A program made the position numbers and the translations under genes. From Hyphomicrobiales bacterium (GTDB lineage Bacteria > Pseudomonadota > Alphaproteobacteria > Rhizobiales > Rhizobiaceae): DNA of 64,000 bases. Shown in pieces: positions 16,222 to 25,220 of this stretch. Under the pieces are notes generated by a model that was given only the letters and a program-made list of their open reading frames with translations, was not told where the DNA came from and made no database searches. The stretch covers positions 222,603 to 286,602 of the forward strand of contig UBMP01000008.1 in NCBI GenBank assembly GCA_900466575.1, in the 5' to 3' direction. Numbering within the stretch: the first letter of the stretch is position 1; every line of letters starts with the position of its first letter.

Positions 16222-17322
16222 TCAAGCTTCATACGGGCTTCCGGTATGCAGCACACTCTCGCGGGGATATTCGCCGATAAAGCCACGCCAATGGGCGATG
16301 GCAAATCCCAGCACGACCAGCGCGCCGGCCTGGTGGGTGAGTGCGGCGTGGAGGTCAGCCTGCGTCAGCAGCGTGGCGATGCCAAGACCGGCCTGGAGCG
16401 TCACCAGCAGGAACAGCACAATGCCACGTCGGCAATGGGTCGAACCGCGCGCCACGCGGAAGAGCCAGACGGCCTGTGCGAGCACGGCTGCAAATAGCAG
16501 GTACGCGCCGCAGCGGTGGATGAACTGCACCGTCTTCGGGTTCTCGAAGAGGTTGATCCACCAGGGCTTCTGGATGAACAGATCACCCGGAACGATCGCG
16601 CCATCCATGAGCGGCCATGTATTGTAACTGAGCCCCGCATGGAGGCCCGCGACAAGCGCTCCCAGATAGATCTGGAAGAGCGCCAGGAAGGCGATGATCC
16701 CTGCGAACACGGCCCCTCCCCTTGGTGCCTGGTCAGCGGAATGCCGAGCGAGGCCGCGCATGATCCAGATGGTGGATGAAAAGATCAGACAGGCCATGAC
16801 AAGATGGACAGCGAGCCGATACTGGCTGACGCTTGTCAGCTCCGTCAGGCCGGAAGCAACCATCCACCAGCCAACCGCGCCCTGAAGCCCGCCAAGAACA
16901 AAGATGCCGAGCAGAGGCAGGCGCAGGCGCTTCTCGAGCCTGCCCTTCGCCAGGAAATACAGGAACGGCAGGAAAAACAGGACGCCGATGGAGCGCGCCA
17001 GAAGCCGATGCGCCCATTCCCACCAGTAGATGCTCTTGAACCCTTCGATTGTCATGTCCGAGTTCATCTGCTGATACTGCGGGATGCGCTTGTAGAGATC
17101 AAACTCCTCCTGCCATTGCTGGTCATTCAGCGGAGGAAGGACGCCGTGTATGGGCTTCCATTCGGTGATGGAGAGGCCGGATTGGGTCAGACGCGTCGCG
17201 CCGCCAACCATCACGAGGGCAAACAACGTCAGCACGACCAGACCAAGCCAGATCCGCAACGGACGCCTGTCGTCAACGGTCATTTTCGTTGTTTCCTGTC
17301 GTATTGCCGTGACATGCGCCAT
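16222..17322 (-). CDS. ctaA: Heme A synthase (COX15/CtaA)
   Basis: This 366-residue inner-membrane protein oxidises heme O to heme A for cytochrome aa3 oxidase. Eight membrane segments are visible, with the paired heme-binding histidines in [31 protein letters not shown] and [10 protein letters not shown]. The alphaproteobacterial type (Cox15-like, over 350 residues) is clear from [22 protein letters not shown] 17322 has AAGGTG at 7-base spacing; an internal ATG at 17283 is weaker. It diverges from a small membrane protein gene. Confidence 0.95.
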   Translation of the reverse strand: MAHVTAIRQETTKMTVDDRRPLRIWLGLVVLTLFALVMVGGATRLTQSGLSITEWKPIHGVLPPLNDQQWQEEFDLYKRIPQYQQMNSDMTIEGFKSIYWWEWAHRLLARSIGVLFFLPFLYFLAKGRLEKRLRLPLLGIFVLGGLQGAVGWWMVASGLTELTSVSQYRLAVHLVMACLIFSSTIWIMRGLARHSADQAPRGGAVFAGIIAFLALFQIYLGALVAGLHAGLSYNTWPLMDGAIVPGDLFIQKPWWINLFENPKTVQFIHRCGAYLLFAAVLAQAVWLFRVARGSTHCRRGIVLFLLVTLQAGLGIATLLTQADLHAALTHQAGALVVLGFAIAHWRGFIGEYPRESVLHTGSPYEA

Positions 17323-17467
17323 GGATCATCACCTTTATGAAACCACAGTTGATTTGCCTGTAAAGCAGGTGCATTACAAGCGCCAAAGGGTCGCATGGCG
17401 CGTCCGTCGAACACTATCCAACGGGCTATGCGACCATGCCGGAGCATCGCGGGAGATCAGACACCTT

Positions 17468-17686
17468 ATGCCCCTTCGCTTGAGAAAACTGATCGGCATG
17501 ATCGTGCTGATCGTCTTCATTGGTATTTACGTACTGATCGTGCTTTCGGTTGCAACGGCGCGTTTCGCCGATGCTCCCTGGTGGTCTCATCTCATATTCT
17601 TCGCCGTCAGCGGCCTTCTCTGGGTTCCGCCGGCAATGGCCATTATCAAATGGATGGAACGCCCCGTCGACGACAACCGTCGTTAA
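17468..17686 (+). CDS. DUF2842 small membrane protein
   Basis: This is a 72-residue protein with two membrane helices (about 8-32 and 40-62) separated by ADAPWWSHL and a basic/acidic tail. The pattern LRKLIGMIVLIVFIGIYVLI followed by GLLWVPPAMAIIKWMERP is that of DUF2842, an alphaproteobacterial family of unknown function that is usually next to ctaA. It is divergent from ctaA, separated by 145 bases that should hold both promoters. A link to cytochrome oxidase assembly is suggested only by position. Confidence 0.82.
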   Translation: MPLRLRKLIGMIVLIVFIGIYVLIVLSVATARFADAPWWSHLIFFAVSGLLWVPPAMAIIKWMERPVDDNRR

Positions 17687-17802
17687 TCGGTCGCTAACCC
17701 AAAGCGGAAAATCCGCGCGCCCCCAGTTTCAAAATAAACCAATCCTTGGCGGAAAGCCGGCATGCTCGCGTCCAACGGTCGAAAAGAGCCGGGAGAGAAA
17801 GC

Positions 17803-19062
17803 GTGCCTATCGCCATTTCGGACTTCATGATCAGCCCCGCGAACAAGGATGTCCTGACGCGCATGAACGCCATCACGATGGAAGTCGCGGCATCAAAAGC
17901 GCGCCCCGCGCCGGACATCTGCGTCTACCACAGTTTCGAGCCTGTCGAACAGGAATGGCGCATGCTTGAGGCGGGCCGCCATGTTTCGCTGCACCAATCG
18001 CTCGTCTGGTGCAAGGCCTGGGCTGCGGCCATGAATCCTGAACTCGCCATCGTCGTCGGACGCCTGCGCGGGCGAACCGTGTTCATTCTCCCGCTCGAAA
18101 TCCTATCGACGGACCTGGGCCGCATAGCGCGGTTCATCGGTGCGCACCATTCCAATCTGAATACCGGCCTCTTCAACGAGAGTTTTGCGCTGGGGCTTGG
18201 CAAGGCCGACCTGAAAGCCATCTTCGCATCCATCCGTCGGCAATTGGGGGGCCGCGCGGATCTGATCCAGCTCACCAACATGCCTGAGACCTGGCGGGGC
18301 GTTCCGGTTCCGTGGATCTATGCAGGCGCGATCGAAAACCAGAACAAGGCGTACCAGCTGCCCATTCGCGCGACGATGGACGAGACGCTGGAGCAGATCC
18401 ACGCCAAGCGGAAGCGCAAGCTCTTTCGAAAGTCCATCCGGCAGTTCGAAGAGGTCGGCGGCTATGATCATGTCATCGCCGAAACAACGGAAGAGAAGGA
18501 CGCTCTTCTTTCGATCTTTTTCAGGCAGAAGGCGGAGCGGCTGCAGTCCATGCACTTGCCGAACCCCTTCCGCGACGACGATATTCAGGCCTTTTTCCGA
18601 AATGCGGCCCATTCATCTCAGGAAGCACCGAATGCAGCGCTCACGCTTCATGCCCTCAGGTTGAAGGACGAAAAGCGCACGGTTGTCGCCATCACGGGCC
18701 TGTCGCGCAAGGGCGACCACGTCATCTGCCAGTTCGGTTCGGTTGAAGACGATATCGTCCGTGGCGCGAGCCCCGGTGAGTTCCTGTTCTACCTCGCCAT
18801 TGAGCAAGCCTGCGCGAGTCGGGTGTCCGTGTTCGACTTCGGTATCGGCTATCAGCTTTACAAGAAAAGCTGGTGCCCGGTGGAAACGCAACATTACGAC
18901 GTGCTTGTTCCCGTGAGCCTTCGCGGTCAACTCGGCGCGTTCGCGATTTCCGCGACCACCCGCCTGAAGGCTGCCATCAAACGCAACCGGACACTCTACG
19001 GCCTCATCCAAAGGTTCAGGGCGGACAAGCAAGGCTCGCCCGCCCCCGATCAGGAAGACTGA
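17803..19062 (+). CDS. GNAT (CelD/FemAB-like) acyltransferase of a polysaccharide locus
   Basis: This encodes about 419 residues from GTG 17803, preceded by GGGAGAG; ATG 17827 is an alternative. Residues 170-330 form the Acetyltransf_6 domain (PF13480), with KRKRKLFRKSIRQFEEVGG and later SPGEFLFYLAIEQACASRVSVFDFGIGYQLYKKSW typical of CelD/BcsL-type proteins. These acylate polysaccharide precursors, probably in the cytoplasm. It is convergent with the Wzz/Wzc-like gene and is the first gene of the polysaccharide region (17.8-26.5 kb). Confidence 0.82.
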   Translation: MPIAISDFMISPANKDVLTRMNAITMEVAASKARPAPDICVYHSFEPVEQEWRMLEAGRHVSLHQSLVWCKAWAAAMNPELAIVVGRLRGRTVFILPLEILSTDLGRIARFIGAHHSNLNTGLFNESFALGLGKADLKAIFASIRRQLGGRADLIQLTNMPETWRGVPVPWIYAGAIENQNKAYQLPIRATMDETLEQIHAKRKRKLFRKSIRQFEEVGGYDHVIAETTEEKDALLSIFFRQKAERLQSMHLPNPFRDDDIQAFFRNAAHSSQEAPNAALTLHALRLKDEKRTVVAITGLSRKGDHVICQFGSVEDDIVRGASPGEFLFYLAIEQACASRVSVFDFGIGYQLYKKSWCPVETQHYDVLVPVSLRGQLGAFAISATTRLKAAIKRNRTLYGLIQRFRADKQGSPAPDQED

Positions 19063-19076
19063 ATTCGAGCGCGCGC

Positions 19077-21608
19077 TCAGGCGACCTGGCTGTTGCCGTT
19101 TCCAGCAGGCGGCAGCGGGCTGTTGCTCATCAGAATGACCTCGTCGCGGCCCGTCGCTTCGAAAGAGGCGAGGATGCGGGCGATCTTCTCTTCGCTCGCG
19201 CCAGGCATGGACAGCACGATCTCGGCATTGTCATTGCGCGTCAGCCGTTCGGCGCTGCGCCCGTCGATGGGCCCGCATTCGATCAGCACCTTCTCATAGG
19301 CTTCGCTCAGCGCGCCCACGATCATTGTCAGCCTGTCGGCGCCGCGCATGGCGCGCGCAGGGTCTGCGGTGCCATGAGGAATGAAATGCGCCTCCGAATA
19401 CTTGTCGCCATGAATGCAGCTGGCGATCGAGGACTTGCCCGCGAGAATGTCTGTAATTCCCTGCAGATTGGTGCTGTCACCCATCAATCGCGAAGGAAGC
19501 GCGGACCCGGTCATGTCGATGATGATGGCGCGGAACCCGAGGCCGGAAATGCGGCGGACGAGCTCGACGGAAGCAGAAGATCCATCGTCACCAGTCGGAG
19601 ATATGCAGGCGACAATCCGCTTTTCGGAGGCTGCGAGATAACGGGCAACCGAGGCAACGGAGAAATCGTTTCCGTCCTGCTCTTCGTCCAGCGGAGACAC
19701 GGCGACGACATCATCGCCATCCAGCGTGCGTTCGGAGGAGAGGTCGGCGGATGCGGCTACCGATTCCGCTTCCCCGGCCTCCTGAAGTGTCTGTTCCTCG
19801 GCGGGAACCGTTTCTGTGGTGCGATCTTCCGTGGTGCGATCAAGGCGCGCCATCACACGGCTCGTGAATGGAGGAATCACCTCGACCTCAGGCTCGGTCT
19901 TTTCCGCCGCAGTCTCACCTGTCGTCGGCTCAGGGTCAGCAACTGCAGGCACGTCTTCCAGGGCCTGGTGGACCGCTACGGTCTCGCCGGAGACCTCCGG
20001 CTCATGTGCGTGTGATGCCTCTTTGACGGGCTCCGTCGCGGTTGCAACGTCAGACGCAGTGGAAACGACCTCCGCCGGTGCCACAGCTTCCACAGGCGGT
20101 CTCGCGACGACTTTTCGGGAGCGGACGGCGCGCAGCAGGCGCGATGGGCGCATGCGGGTGGAGGATGCCGCAGCAACCGGTTCGACGAGACGCGCGCCCT
20201 GCGGCTCGACAGCCTTCCAGGCGCGACCACTGAAGAGTTCGGCCAGCATGATGAAGACGGCGCTCAACAGGAAGGCCGCGAGTGCTGCGACCGTCACGAT
20301 CGGCCCGACCTTCGGGAAGTAGACTTCCGTGGGTACAACGGCAGTCGAAATCACGCGCGCATCCGCCGGTGCCGCATTCTTGCCGGCACGCGACGAGGCC
20401 TCGCGGTAGCGGGCAAGATATGTCTGCAAGAGATCGCGCTGTGCCGCGGCTTCGCGCTCGAGAGCATTCAGGCCGACCTGCTGATCATCCGCCCGGGCCG
20501 AAGCAGTCTTCGCCTTGTTCAATTGCGCAACCAGCTGGGCCTGGCGGAGCTTGGCAACTTCCGCTTCATTCTCCAGGCTCTTCAGGATCTTGCGGGTCTC
20601 GACATTGATCTGCTCGCGGACGCCGGCGAGCTGGGCGCGCAGGCCCTTGAGCCGCGGATGCCCTTCCAGCAGCGACATCGAAAGGTCGGAGATCTGGTTC
20701 TGGATCTGCGCTTCCTGCGCCTTCAGCTGCTGGATCGTCGGAGAGGAAATGACATCGGCGATCGTGTCGACCGGGCCGCCGGACTTCAGCGCCTGACGCA
20801 CCGATTCGGCCCGCGCATTGGCATTGGCGAGATCAGCCTGAACACGGGTGAGTTCCGCAGACACATTGGTCAGCTGCTGGCCGGCAAAGGTCTGATCCTG
20901 GCCCGTGCGCTGCAGGTCGGTCGTGGCACGATAGTCTGCGACCTTCTTCTCGGCCTCGCTCACCTTTTCACGGAGCGAGGCGATTTCAGGCTCAAGCCAG
21001 CGCGCTGCTTCCGAATCGGTGTCCAGTTTCGCGCCGCTCTGCATGGCGAGATAGACCTGCGCCATCTTGTTCGGAACGGCAGCGGCCAGCTTGGGGTCCT
21101 CGGACGTGAAATTCAGACCGATGACGCGAGACTTTTCGACCTGGTAAACCTGCAGCTTTTCCCGGAAGGTCTTGAGGACACGTTCTTCCGGAGCGACATC
21201 CAGCGGGTTCTTGACCACTCCGAAGGAGATCAGCAGGCGCTTGAAGAACGAGGTGTTTGCGGCAGGATCGAATTCCACCCGTTCGGAGAGCTTCAGGTCG
21301 CGAGCCACCTGCTTGATGAGATCGGTCGACTGCAGAACCTGAACCTGGCTGGAGATGCCGAGATCGTCGAGAATCGGATCGGCATTGCTGTTGGCCGGCT
21401 GGACGCGCTCGGAGAAATCGGGCGTGCGGAGTTCAATGAGAACCTGCGCCTCGCCCTTGTACTCCGGCGCGACCATGCGCGTTCCAACGAACGCCAGGAC
21501 TGCAACGCCGGCGGTCACCGCGGCGAGCCGCAGCCGCCGCTCCCAAAGCGCACGGAACAATTGACCGAGATCAATATCCACATCCTGACCCGGCTTTGCG
21601 CCCGACAT
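19077..21608 (-). CDS. Wzz/Wzc-like chain-length and export protein with degenerate kinase domain
   Basis: This 843-residue inner-membrane protein belongs to the GumC/ExoP family. It has an N-terminal Wzz domain with TM1 at about 29-50, a long periplasmic coiled-coil region (about 150-440), and TM2 preceded by the proline motif VPTEVYFPKVGPI. A long acidic Pro/Ala/Glu linker (about 495-645) leads to a C-terminal BY-kinase-like domain. That domain lacks a Walker A GK[S/T] (the site reads CISPTGDDGSSAS), its A' strand reads AIIIDMTGS, and no C-terminal tyrosine cluster exists. It probably sets chain length and contacts the Wza-like protein without kinase activity. Confidence 0.88.
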   Translation of the reverse strand: MSGAKPGQDVDIDLGQLFRALWERRLRLAAVTAGVAVLAFVGTRMVAPEYKGEAQVLIELRTPDFSERVQPANSNADPILDDLGISSQVQVLQSTDLIKQVARDLKLSERVEFDPAANTSFFKRLLISFGVVKNPLDVAPEERVLKTFREKLQVYQVEKSRVIGLNFTSEDPKLAAAVPNKMAQVYLAMQSGAKLDTDSEAARWLEPEIASLREKVSEAEKKVADYRATTDLQRTGQDQTFAGQQLTNVSAELTRVQADLANANARAESVRQALKSGGPVDTIADVISSPTIQQLKAQEAQIQNQISDLSMSLLEGHPRLKGLRAQLAGVREQINVETRKILKSLENEAEVAKLRQAQLVAQLNKAKTASARADDQQVGLNALEREAAAQRDLLQTYLARYREASSRAGKNAAPADARVISTAVVPTEVYFPKVGPIVTVAALAAFLLSAVFIMLAELFSGRAWKAVEPQGARLVEPVAAASSTRMRPSRLLRAVRSRKVVARPPVEAVAPAEVVSTASDVATATEPVKEASHAHEPEVSGETVAVHQALEDVPAVADPEPTTGETAAEKTEPEVEVIPPFTSRVMARLDRTTEDRTTETVPAEEQTLQEAGEAESVAASADLSSERTLDGDDVVAVSPLDEEQDGNDFSVASVARYLAASEKRIVACISPTGDDGSSASVELVRRISGLGFRAIIIDMTGSALPSRLMGDSTNLQGITDILAGKSSIASCIHGDKYSEAHFIPHGTADPARAMRGADRLTMIVGALSEAYEKVLIECGPIDGRSAERLTRNDNAEIVLSMPGASEEKIARILASFEATGRDEVILMSNSPLPPAGNGNSQVA

Positions 21609-21822
21609 ATCGCACTCCATAGATGTAACAATTGCGGCGAAGCGTAAACACGTATGGTAACTCTTTCGTTAATTCTCCGATCTTCCGCAGCCATGAAAGG
21701 ATATTCAGGTTGCAGCGGGACGCGTGAAAAAAGGCCTGCGCACCGCCTCCCGATTTACCCGGTATTAACCCTAATCGATCGATAACACTCGCAACCTCAA
21801 TTTTATCGGAGCTATCCGCGGG

Positions 21823-22398
21823 ATGCCTCTCGACCTCAGCAGACGCAAGTTCATCTTCGCTTCACTCGCCCTGACTGCGCCTCTGGCTGCGTGCAACACA
21901 ACAGCACCTGCCTCCGGCGCTTTCAATCAGTCCCTGATGGCTCCCTACAGGCTCGATTCCGGTGATCGCCTGCGTATCACCGTCTTCGATCAGCCCAGCC
22001 TGACCAACACGTATAGTGTCGATCAGTCGGGCTATGTCGCCTTCCCGCTCATCGGTTCGGTTGCCGCGCGCGGCAAGACGTTGCAGGAGTTGGAGGTGGC
22101 CATTGCCTCGCAGCTGCGCAAGGGCTATCTGCGCGATCCGGACGTCACGGTGGAGGTCGATCGCTATCGCCCCATTTATGTCATGGGCGAAGTCGGTCAG
22201 CCGGGGCAGTATTCCTACGCGCCCGGAATGACGGTGCAGAACGCTGTTGCCGCTGCCGGTGGCTTCACGCCTCGCGCCCTTCAGTCGAGCGCGGATATCA
22301 GTCGCAAGCTGAACGGACGCGTCCTGACCGGCCGTGTCGCCATCACCGACGCGATCCTGGCGGGCGATACGATCTACGTACGCGAACGCCTCTTCTGA
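21823..22398 (+). CDS. Wza-like polysaccharide export lipoprotein
   Basis: This 191-residue protein starts with an RRKF signal segment and a lipobox (LAAC, Cys24), so it should be a lipid-anchored outer-membrane or periplasmic protein. The Poly_export domain (YRLDSGDRLRITVFDQPSL, DQSGYVAFPLIGSV) is followed by a SLBB-type domain (YVMGEVGQPGQYSYAPGMTVQNAVAAAGGF). It is about half the length of E. coli Wza, as is common for rhizobial ExoF/UppC-type proteins. It diverges from the Wzc-like gene across 214 bases and precedes a glycosyltransferase gene by 5 bases. Confidence 0.92.
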   Translation: MPLDLSRRKFIFASLALTAPLAACNTTAPASGAFNQSLMAPYRLDSGDRLRITVFDQPSLTNTYSVDQSGYVAFPLIGSVAARGKTLQELEVAIASQLRKGYLRDPDVTVEVDRYRPIYVMGEVGQPGQYSYAPGMTVQNAVAAAGGFTPRALQSSADISRKLNGRVLTGRVAITDAILAGDTIYVRERLF

Positions 22399-22403
22399 TC
22401 GAT

Positions 22404-23555
22404 ATGGCCAAGACTGGCAAAATGCGCATCATCCATTGTTTTCGCTCGCCAGTCGGCGGGATATTCAGGCATGTTCGCGATCTTGCCATCGAGCATAGCA
22501 AGGCGGGTCATGATGTCGGCATCGTCTGCGACAGCACCACAGGCGGTGCATACGAAGATAAGCTTTTCGATCAGATCCGTCCCTACCTGGCCCTCGGTCT
22601 GACCCGTATTCCCATCAATCGCGCCATCAGTCCATCCGACTTTGGCGCCTTCATGAAGAGCTATCAACAAATCAAGAGTTTGCAGCCGGATGTTCTGCAT
22701 GGGCACGGCGCCAAAGGTGGCGCGATCGCCCGTGTCATCGGCTCACTGCTGCGGGTCAACAGGTATTGCGTAGCCCGCCTTTATTCCCCGCATGGCGGCA
22801 GCCTGCATTTTCACCCCGGCGTTCCGGGTTCGACCGTCTTCATGCTCGAGCGCATTCTGGAGCGGATGGGCGATGCGACCGTCTTCGTCTGTGAATTCGA
22901 GCGCGACGCCTATATTGCGAAAATCGGGCAGCTGTCGAAAAGAGCGGTTGTCAATTACAACGGTATCGACAGCACGGAATTCATTTCACCGGGCCTCGTC
23001 GAGGAACCGCGCGATTTCCAGTTTATCGGGATGATGCGCGACCTGAAGGGTGGCGATCTCTTCATCCGTGCGTTCGCAGAAGCGGAGCGCATCGTCGGAC
23101 GTCCGATGTCGGCATTGATGATCGGTGATGGCCCTGATCAGGAAAGATATGCTGAGATGATGGTCCAACTGGGCCTCGGCCAGCGCATCACCATGTTGCC
23201 CGCGATGAAGCAGCGAGAGGCGTTCCGCCTTGCGCGTACGCTCGTCGTCCCTTCGCGCGCAGAGGCAATGCCTTATATCGTCCTCGAGGCTGTCGCGGCA
23301 GGAAAGCCGATCATCGCGTCACGCGTTGGCGGAATTCCGGAAGCCTTGGGCCAAGACAACCCGGCGCTCACGCCGGCAGGCGACTGGGAGGTCATGGGCC
23401 AGGTCATGGCCCGTGCGGCAACCGATCCGACATGGCACAAAACGACACGCCCGGACATGGATGTGTTCGAAAAGACTTTCTCCAGCCGCGCAATGGGCGA
23501 GCGGATGATCGAGCTCTATCAATCGCTCAAGGACGAGATCAGCGGCAAAAATTAA
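22404..23555 (+). CDS. GT4-type glycosyltransferase
   Basis: This 383-residue cytoplasmic enzyme has the GT-B fold. N-terminal features are RSPVGGIFRHVRDLAIEHSKAGHDV and DVLHGHGAKGG; the C-terminal GT4 domain shows the acceptor/donor motif EAMPYIVLEAVAAGKPIIASRVGGIPEAL, including the EX7E-like pair. It transfers a sugar from a nucleotide donor to a lipid-linked intermediate in polysaccharide repeat-unit assembly. It is the only dedicated transferase seen in the locus besides the initiating one, so others may be elsewhere. Confidence 0.9.
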   Translation: MAKTGKMRIIHCFRSPVGGIFRHVRDLAIEHSKAGHDVGIVCDSTTGGAYEDKLFDQIRPYLALGLTRIPINRAISPSDFGAFMKSYQQIKSLQPDVLHGHGAKGGAIARVIGSLLRVNRYCVARLYSPHGGSLHFHPGVPGSTVFMLERILERMGDATVFVCEFERDAYIAKIGQLSKRAVVNYNGIDSTEFISPGLVEEPRDFQFIGMMRDLKGGDLFIRAFAEAERIVGRPMSALMIGDGPDQERYAEMMVQLGLGQRITMLPAMKQREAFRLARTLVVPSRAEAMPYIVLEAVAAGKPIIASRVGGIPEALGQDNPALTPAGDWEVMGQVMARAATDPTWHKTTRPDMDVFEKTFSSRAMGERMIELYQSLKDEISGKN

Positions 23556-23663
23556 GCGACCGTTGACCATATTCCTTAGAATTCCACGGTTGCACCCGGA
23601 CTTAATCAATCTTTTCAAGGGTGACTGCTATGAATCTCTCATATTCGGAGATGGACGGCACTC

Positions 23664-25220
23664 ATGAATCAGATCGAACGCCACGATCAATTCGACATCG
23701 ACAAGATCCGTAAGCAAATTTCGGACGCTACAACGGCGACCGACGTGAAGCCGACCGCGCCGTCAAAGCCGCTGAACCCTTATGCGGCGCGCATCGCGTC
23801 GCAATTCGCACTTGATAGCAAGAAGCCTTCGATCATCGCGGGCTTCATCCGCATCGGCGAAGCCCTGCTGGTCGCTGCAGTTTGCTTGGGCTTCTATCTC
23901 GCAGCGCCCGAGGCCCATGTCCTTGGTATTCCCGGCGTCATCCTGCTTGCATTGCTGGCCGGTGCCTTCTCCACTTTCGTGACGCAGGTCCTCGACGGCT
24001 ATCTCTTCCCGGTTCTGCGCTCCCCGCGCCGCGGCATCGCGCGTACGGTCGGAGCGCTGGCCATCACCTCTCTGATTTTCTGCCTCGTCGTGCTTTATCG
24101 CGGCGGCAGCGCGGCAGCGCTCTTCTCAAGCGCCACCATCGGCGTGGTCATCGGTGCAAGCCTTCTCTCGCTTGAGCGAACATTCATCGCTTACGCGATC
24201 CGCCGCTGGACCCGCAACGGCTTCATGGAGCGGCGCGCCGTCATTGTCGGCGGTGGCGCGCCGGCGCGTGACCTGATCCGCGAAATGGAAAGCATCAGCG
24301 ACAACGACATTCGCATCTGCGGTATCTTCGACGACCGCGACGACCGCCGCTCCCCCGACATGGTAGCCGGCTATCCCAAGCTCGGCACATTTGACGAGCT
24401 GGTGGAGTTTGCCCGGACGGCACGCATCGACATTCTGATCATTGCATTGCCTCTTTCTGCCGAACTGCGCATCCTGGAATTGCTCAGAAAGCTCTGGGTG
24501 CTGCCTGTCGATATCCGCATTGCGGCCCATTCCAGCAAGCTCCGCTTCCGCCCGCGCGCCTATTCGCGGATCGGCAAGGTGTCGATGCTGGATGTCTTCG
24601 ACAAGCCGATCGCGGATTGGGATTCGGTTGCCAAGCGCGCCTTCGACATCTTCTTTTCGCTCGTTGCCATCTGCCTGCTCTGGCCGCTCATGCTTGGCGC
24701 CGCCCTTGCGGTGAAGTTCACCTCCAAGGGCCCGATCATCTTCAAGCAGAAGCGCCACGGCTTCAACAATGAGGTCGTCGAGATCTACAAGTTCCGCTCG
24801 ATGTATACCGAGATGAGCGATCCGACCGCCAAGCAAGCCGTGACGAAGAACGATCCCCGCGTCACGCCGGTCGGCCGCTTCATCCGCAAGACCTCCATCG
24901 ACGAGCTGCCGCAATTCTTCAACGTTCTTCAAGGCAGGCTGTCGCTGGTCGGACCGCGCCCGCATGCCGTGGCTGCGCAGACGCAGGACCGCGTCTATGC
25001 CGAGGTCGTCGACACCTATTTCGCACGTCATCGCGTCAAGCCGGGTGTTACCGGCTGGGCCCAGATCAATGGCTGGCGCGGAGAGATCGACAGCGATGAG
25101 AAAATTCGCGGCCGTATCGCCGCCGATCTCTACTATATCGAAAACTGGTCGCTCTGGCTCGATCTCAAGATTCTCATCCTGACGCCGATTCGGCTGCTGA
25201 AGACGGACAACGCGTATTGA
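23664..25220 (+). CDS. Undecaprenyl-phosphate hexose-1-phosphate transferase (WcaJ type)
   Basis: This 518-residue membrane enzyme starts polysaccharide repeat units by moving a hexose phosphate to undecaprenyl phosphate. It has four N-terminal membrane helices (about 60-175), a CoA-binding-like Rossmann domain (VIVGGGAPARDLIREM), a fifth helix, and the catalytic bacterial sugar transferase domain with KRAFDIFFSLVAI, GPIIFKQKRHGFNNEVVEIYKFRSM, KTSIDELPQFFNVLQGRLSLVGPRPHA and VKPGVTGWAQINGWRG. Full length for the WcaJ group. It resembles UppE of the Agrobacterium unipolar polysaccharide. Its stop overlaps the next start by 4 bases. Confidence 0.93.
   Translation: MNQIERHDQFDIDKIRKQISDATTATDVKPTAPSKPLNPYAARIASQFALDSKKPSIIAGFIRIGEALLVAAVCLGFYLAAPEAHVLGIPGVILLALLAGAFSTFVTQVLDGYLFPVLRSPRRGIARTVGALAITSLIFCLVVLYRGGSAAALFSSATIGVVIGASLLSLERTFIAYAIRRWTRNGFMERRAVIVGGGAPARDLIREMESISDNDIRICGIFDDRDDRRSPDMVAGYPKLGTFDELVEFARTARIDILIIALPLSAELRILELLRKLWVLPVDIRIAAHSSKLRFRPRAYSRIGKVSMLDVFDKPIADWDSVAKRAFDIFFSLVAICLLWPLMLGAALAVKFTSKGPIIFKQKRHGFNNEVVEIYKFRSMYTEMSDPTAKQAVTKNDPRVTPVGRFIRKTSIDELPQFFNVLQGRLSLVGPRPHAVAAQTQDRVYAEVVDTYFARHRVKPGVTGWAQINGWRGEIDSDEKIRGRIAADLYYIENWSLWLDLKILILTPIRLLKTDNAY

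Noticed and set aside
17150..17686. Longer 178-residue version of the DUF2842 protein starting at 17150
   Set aside because: The extension lies opposite the ctaA 5' end and its residues are not family-like; the ATG at 17468 gives the normal 72-residue protein.
19077..21608. Annotation as an active tyrosine autokinase
   Set aside because: The Walker A lysine and the C-terminal tyrosines needed for the activity are absent.
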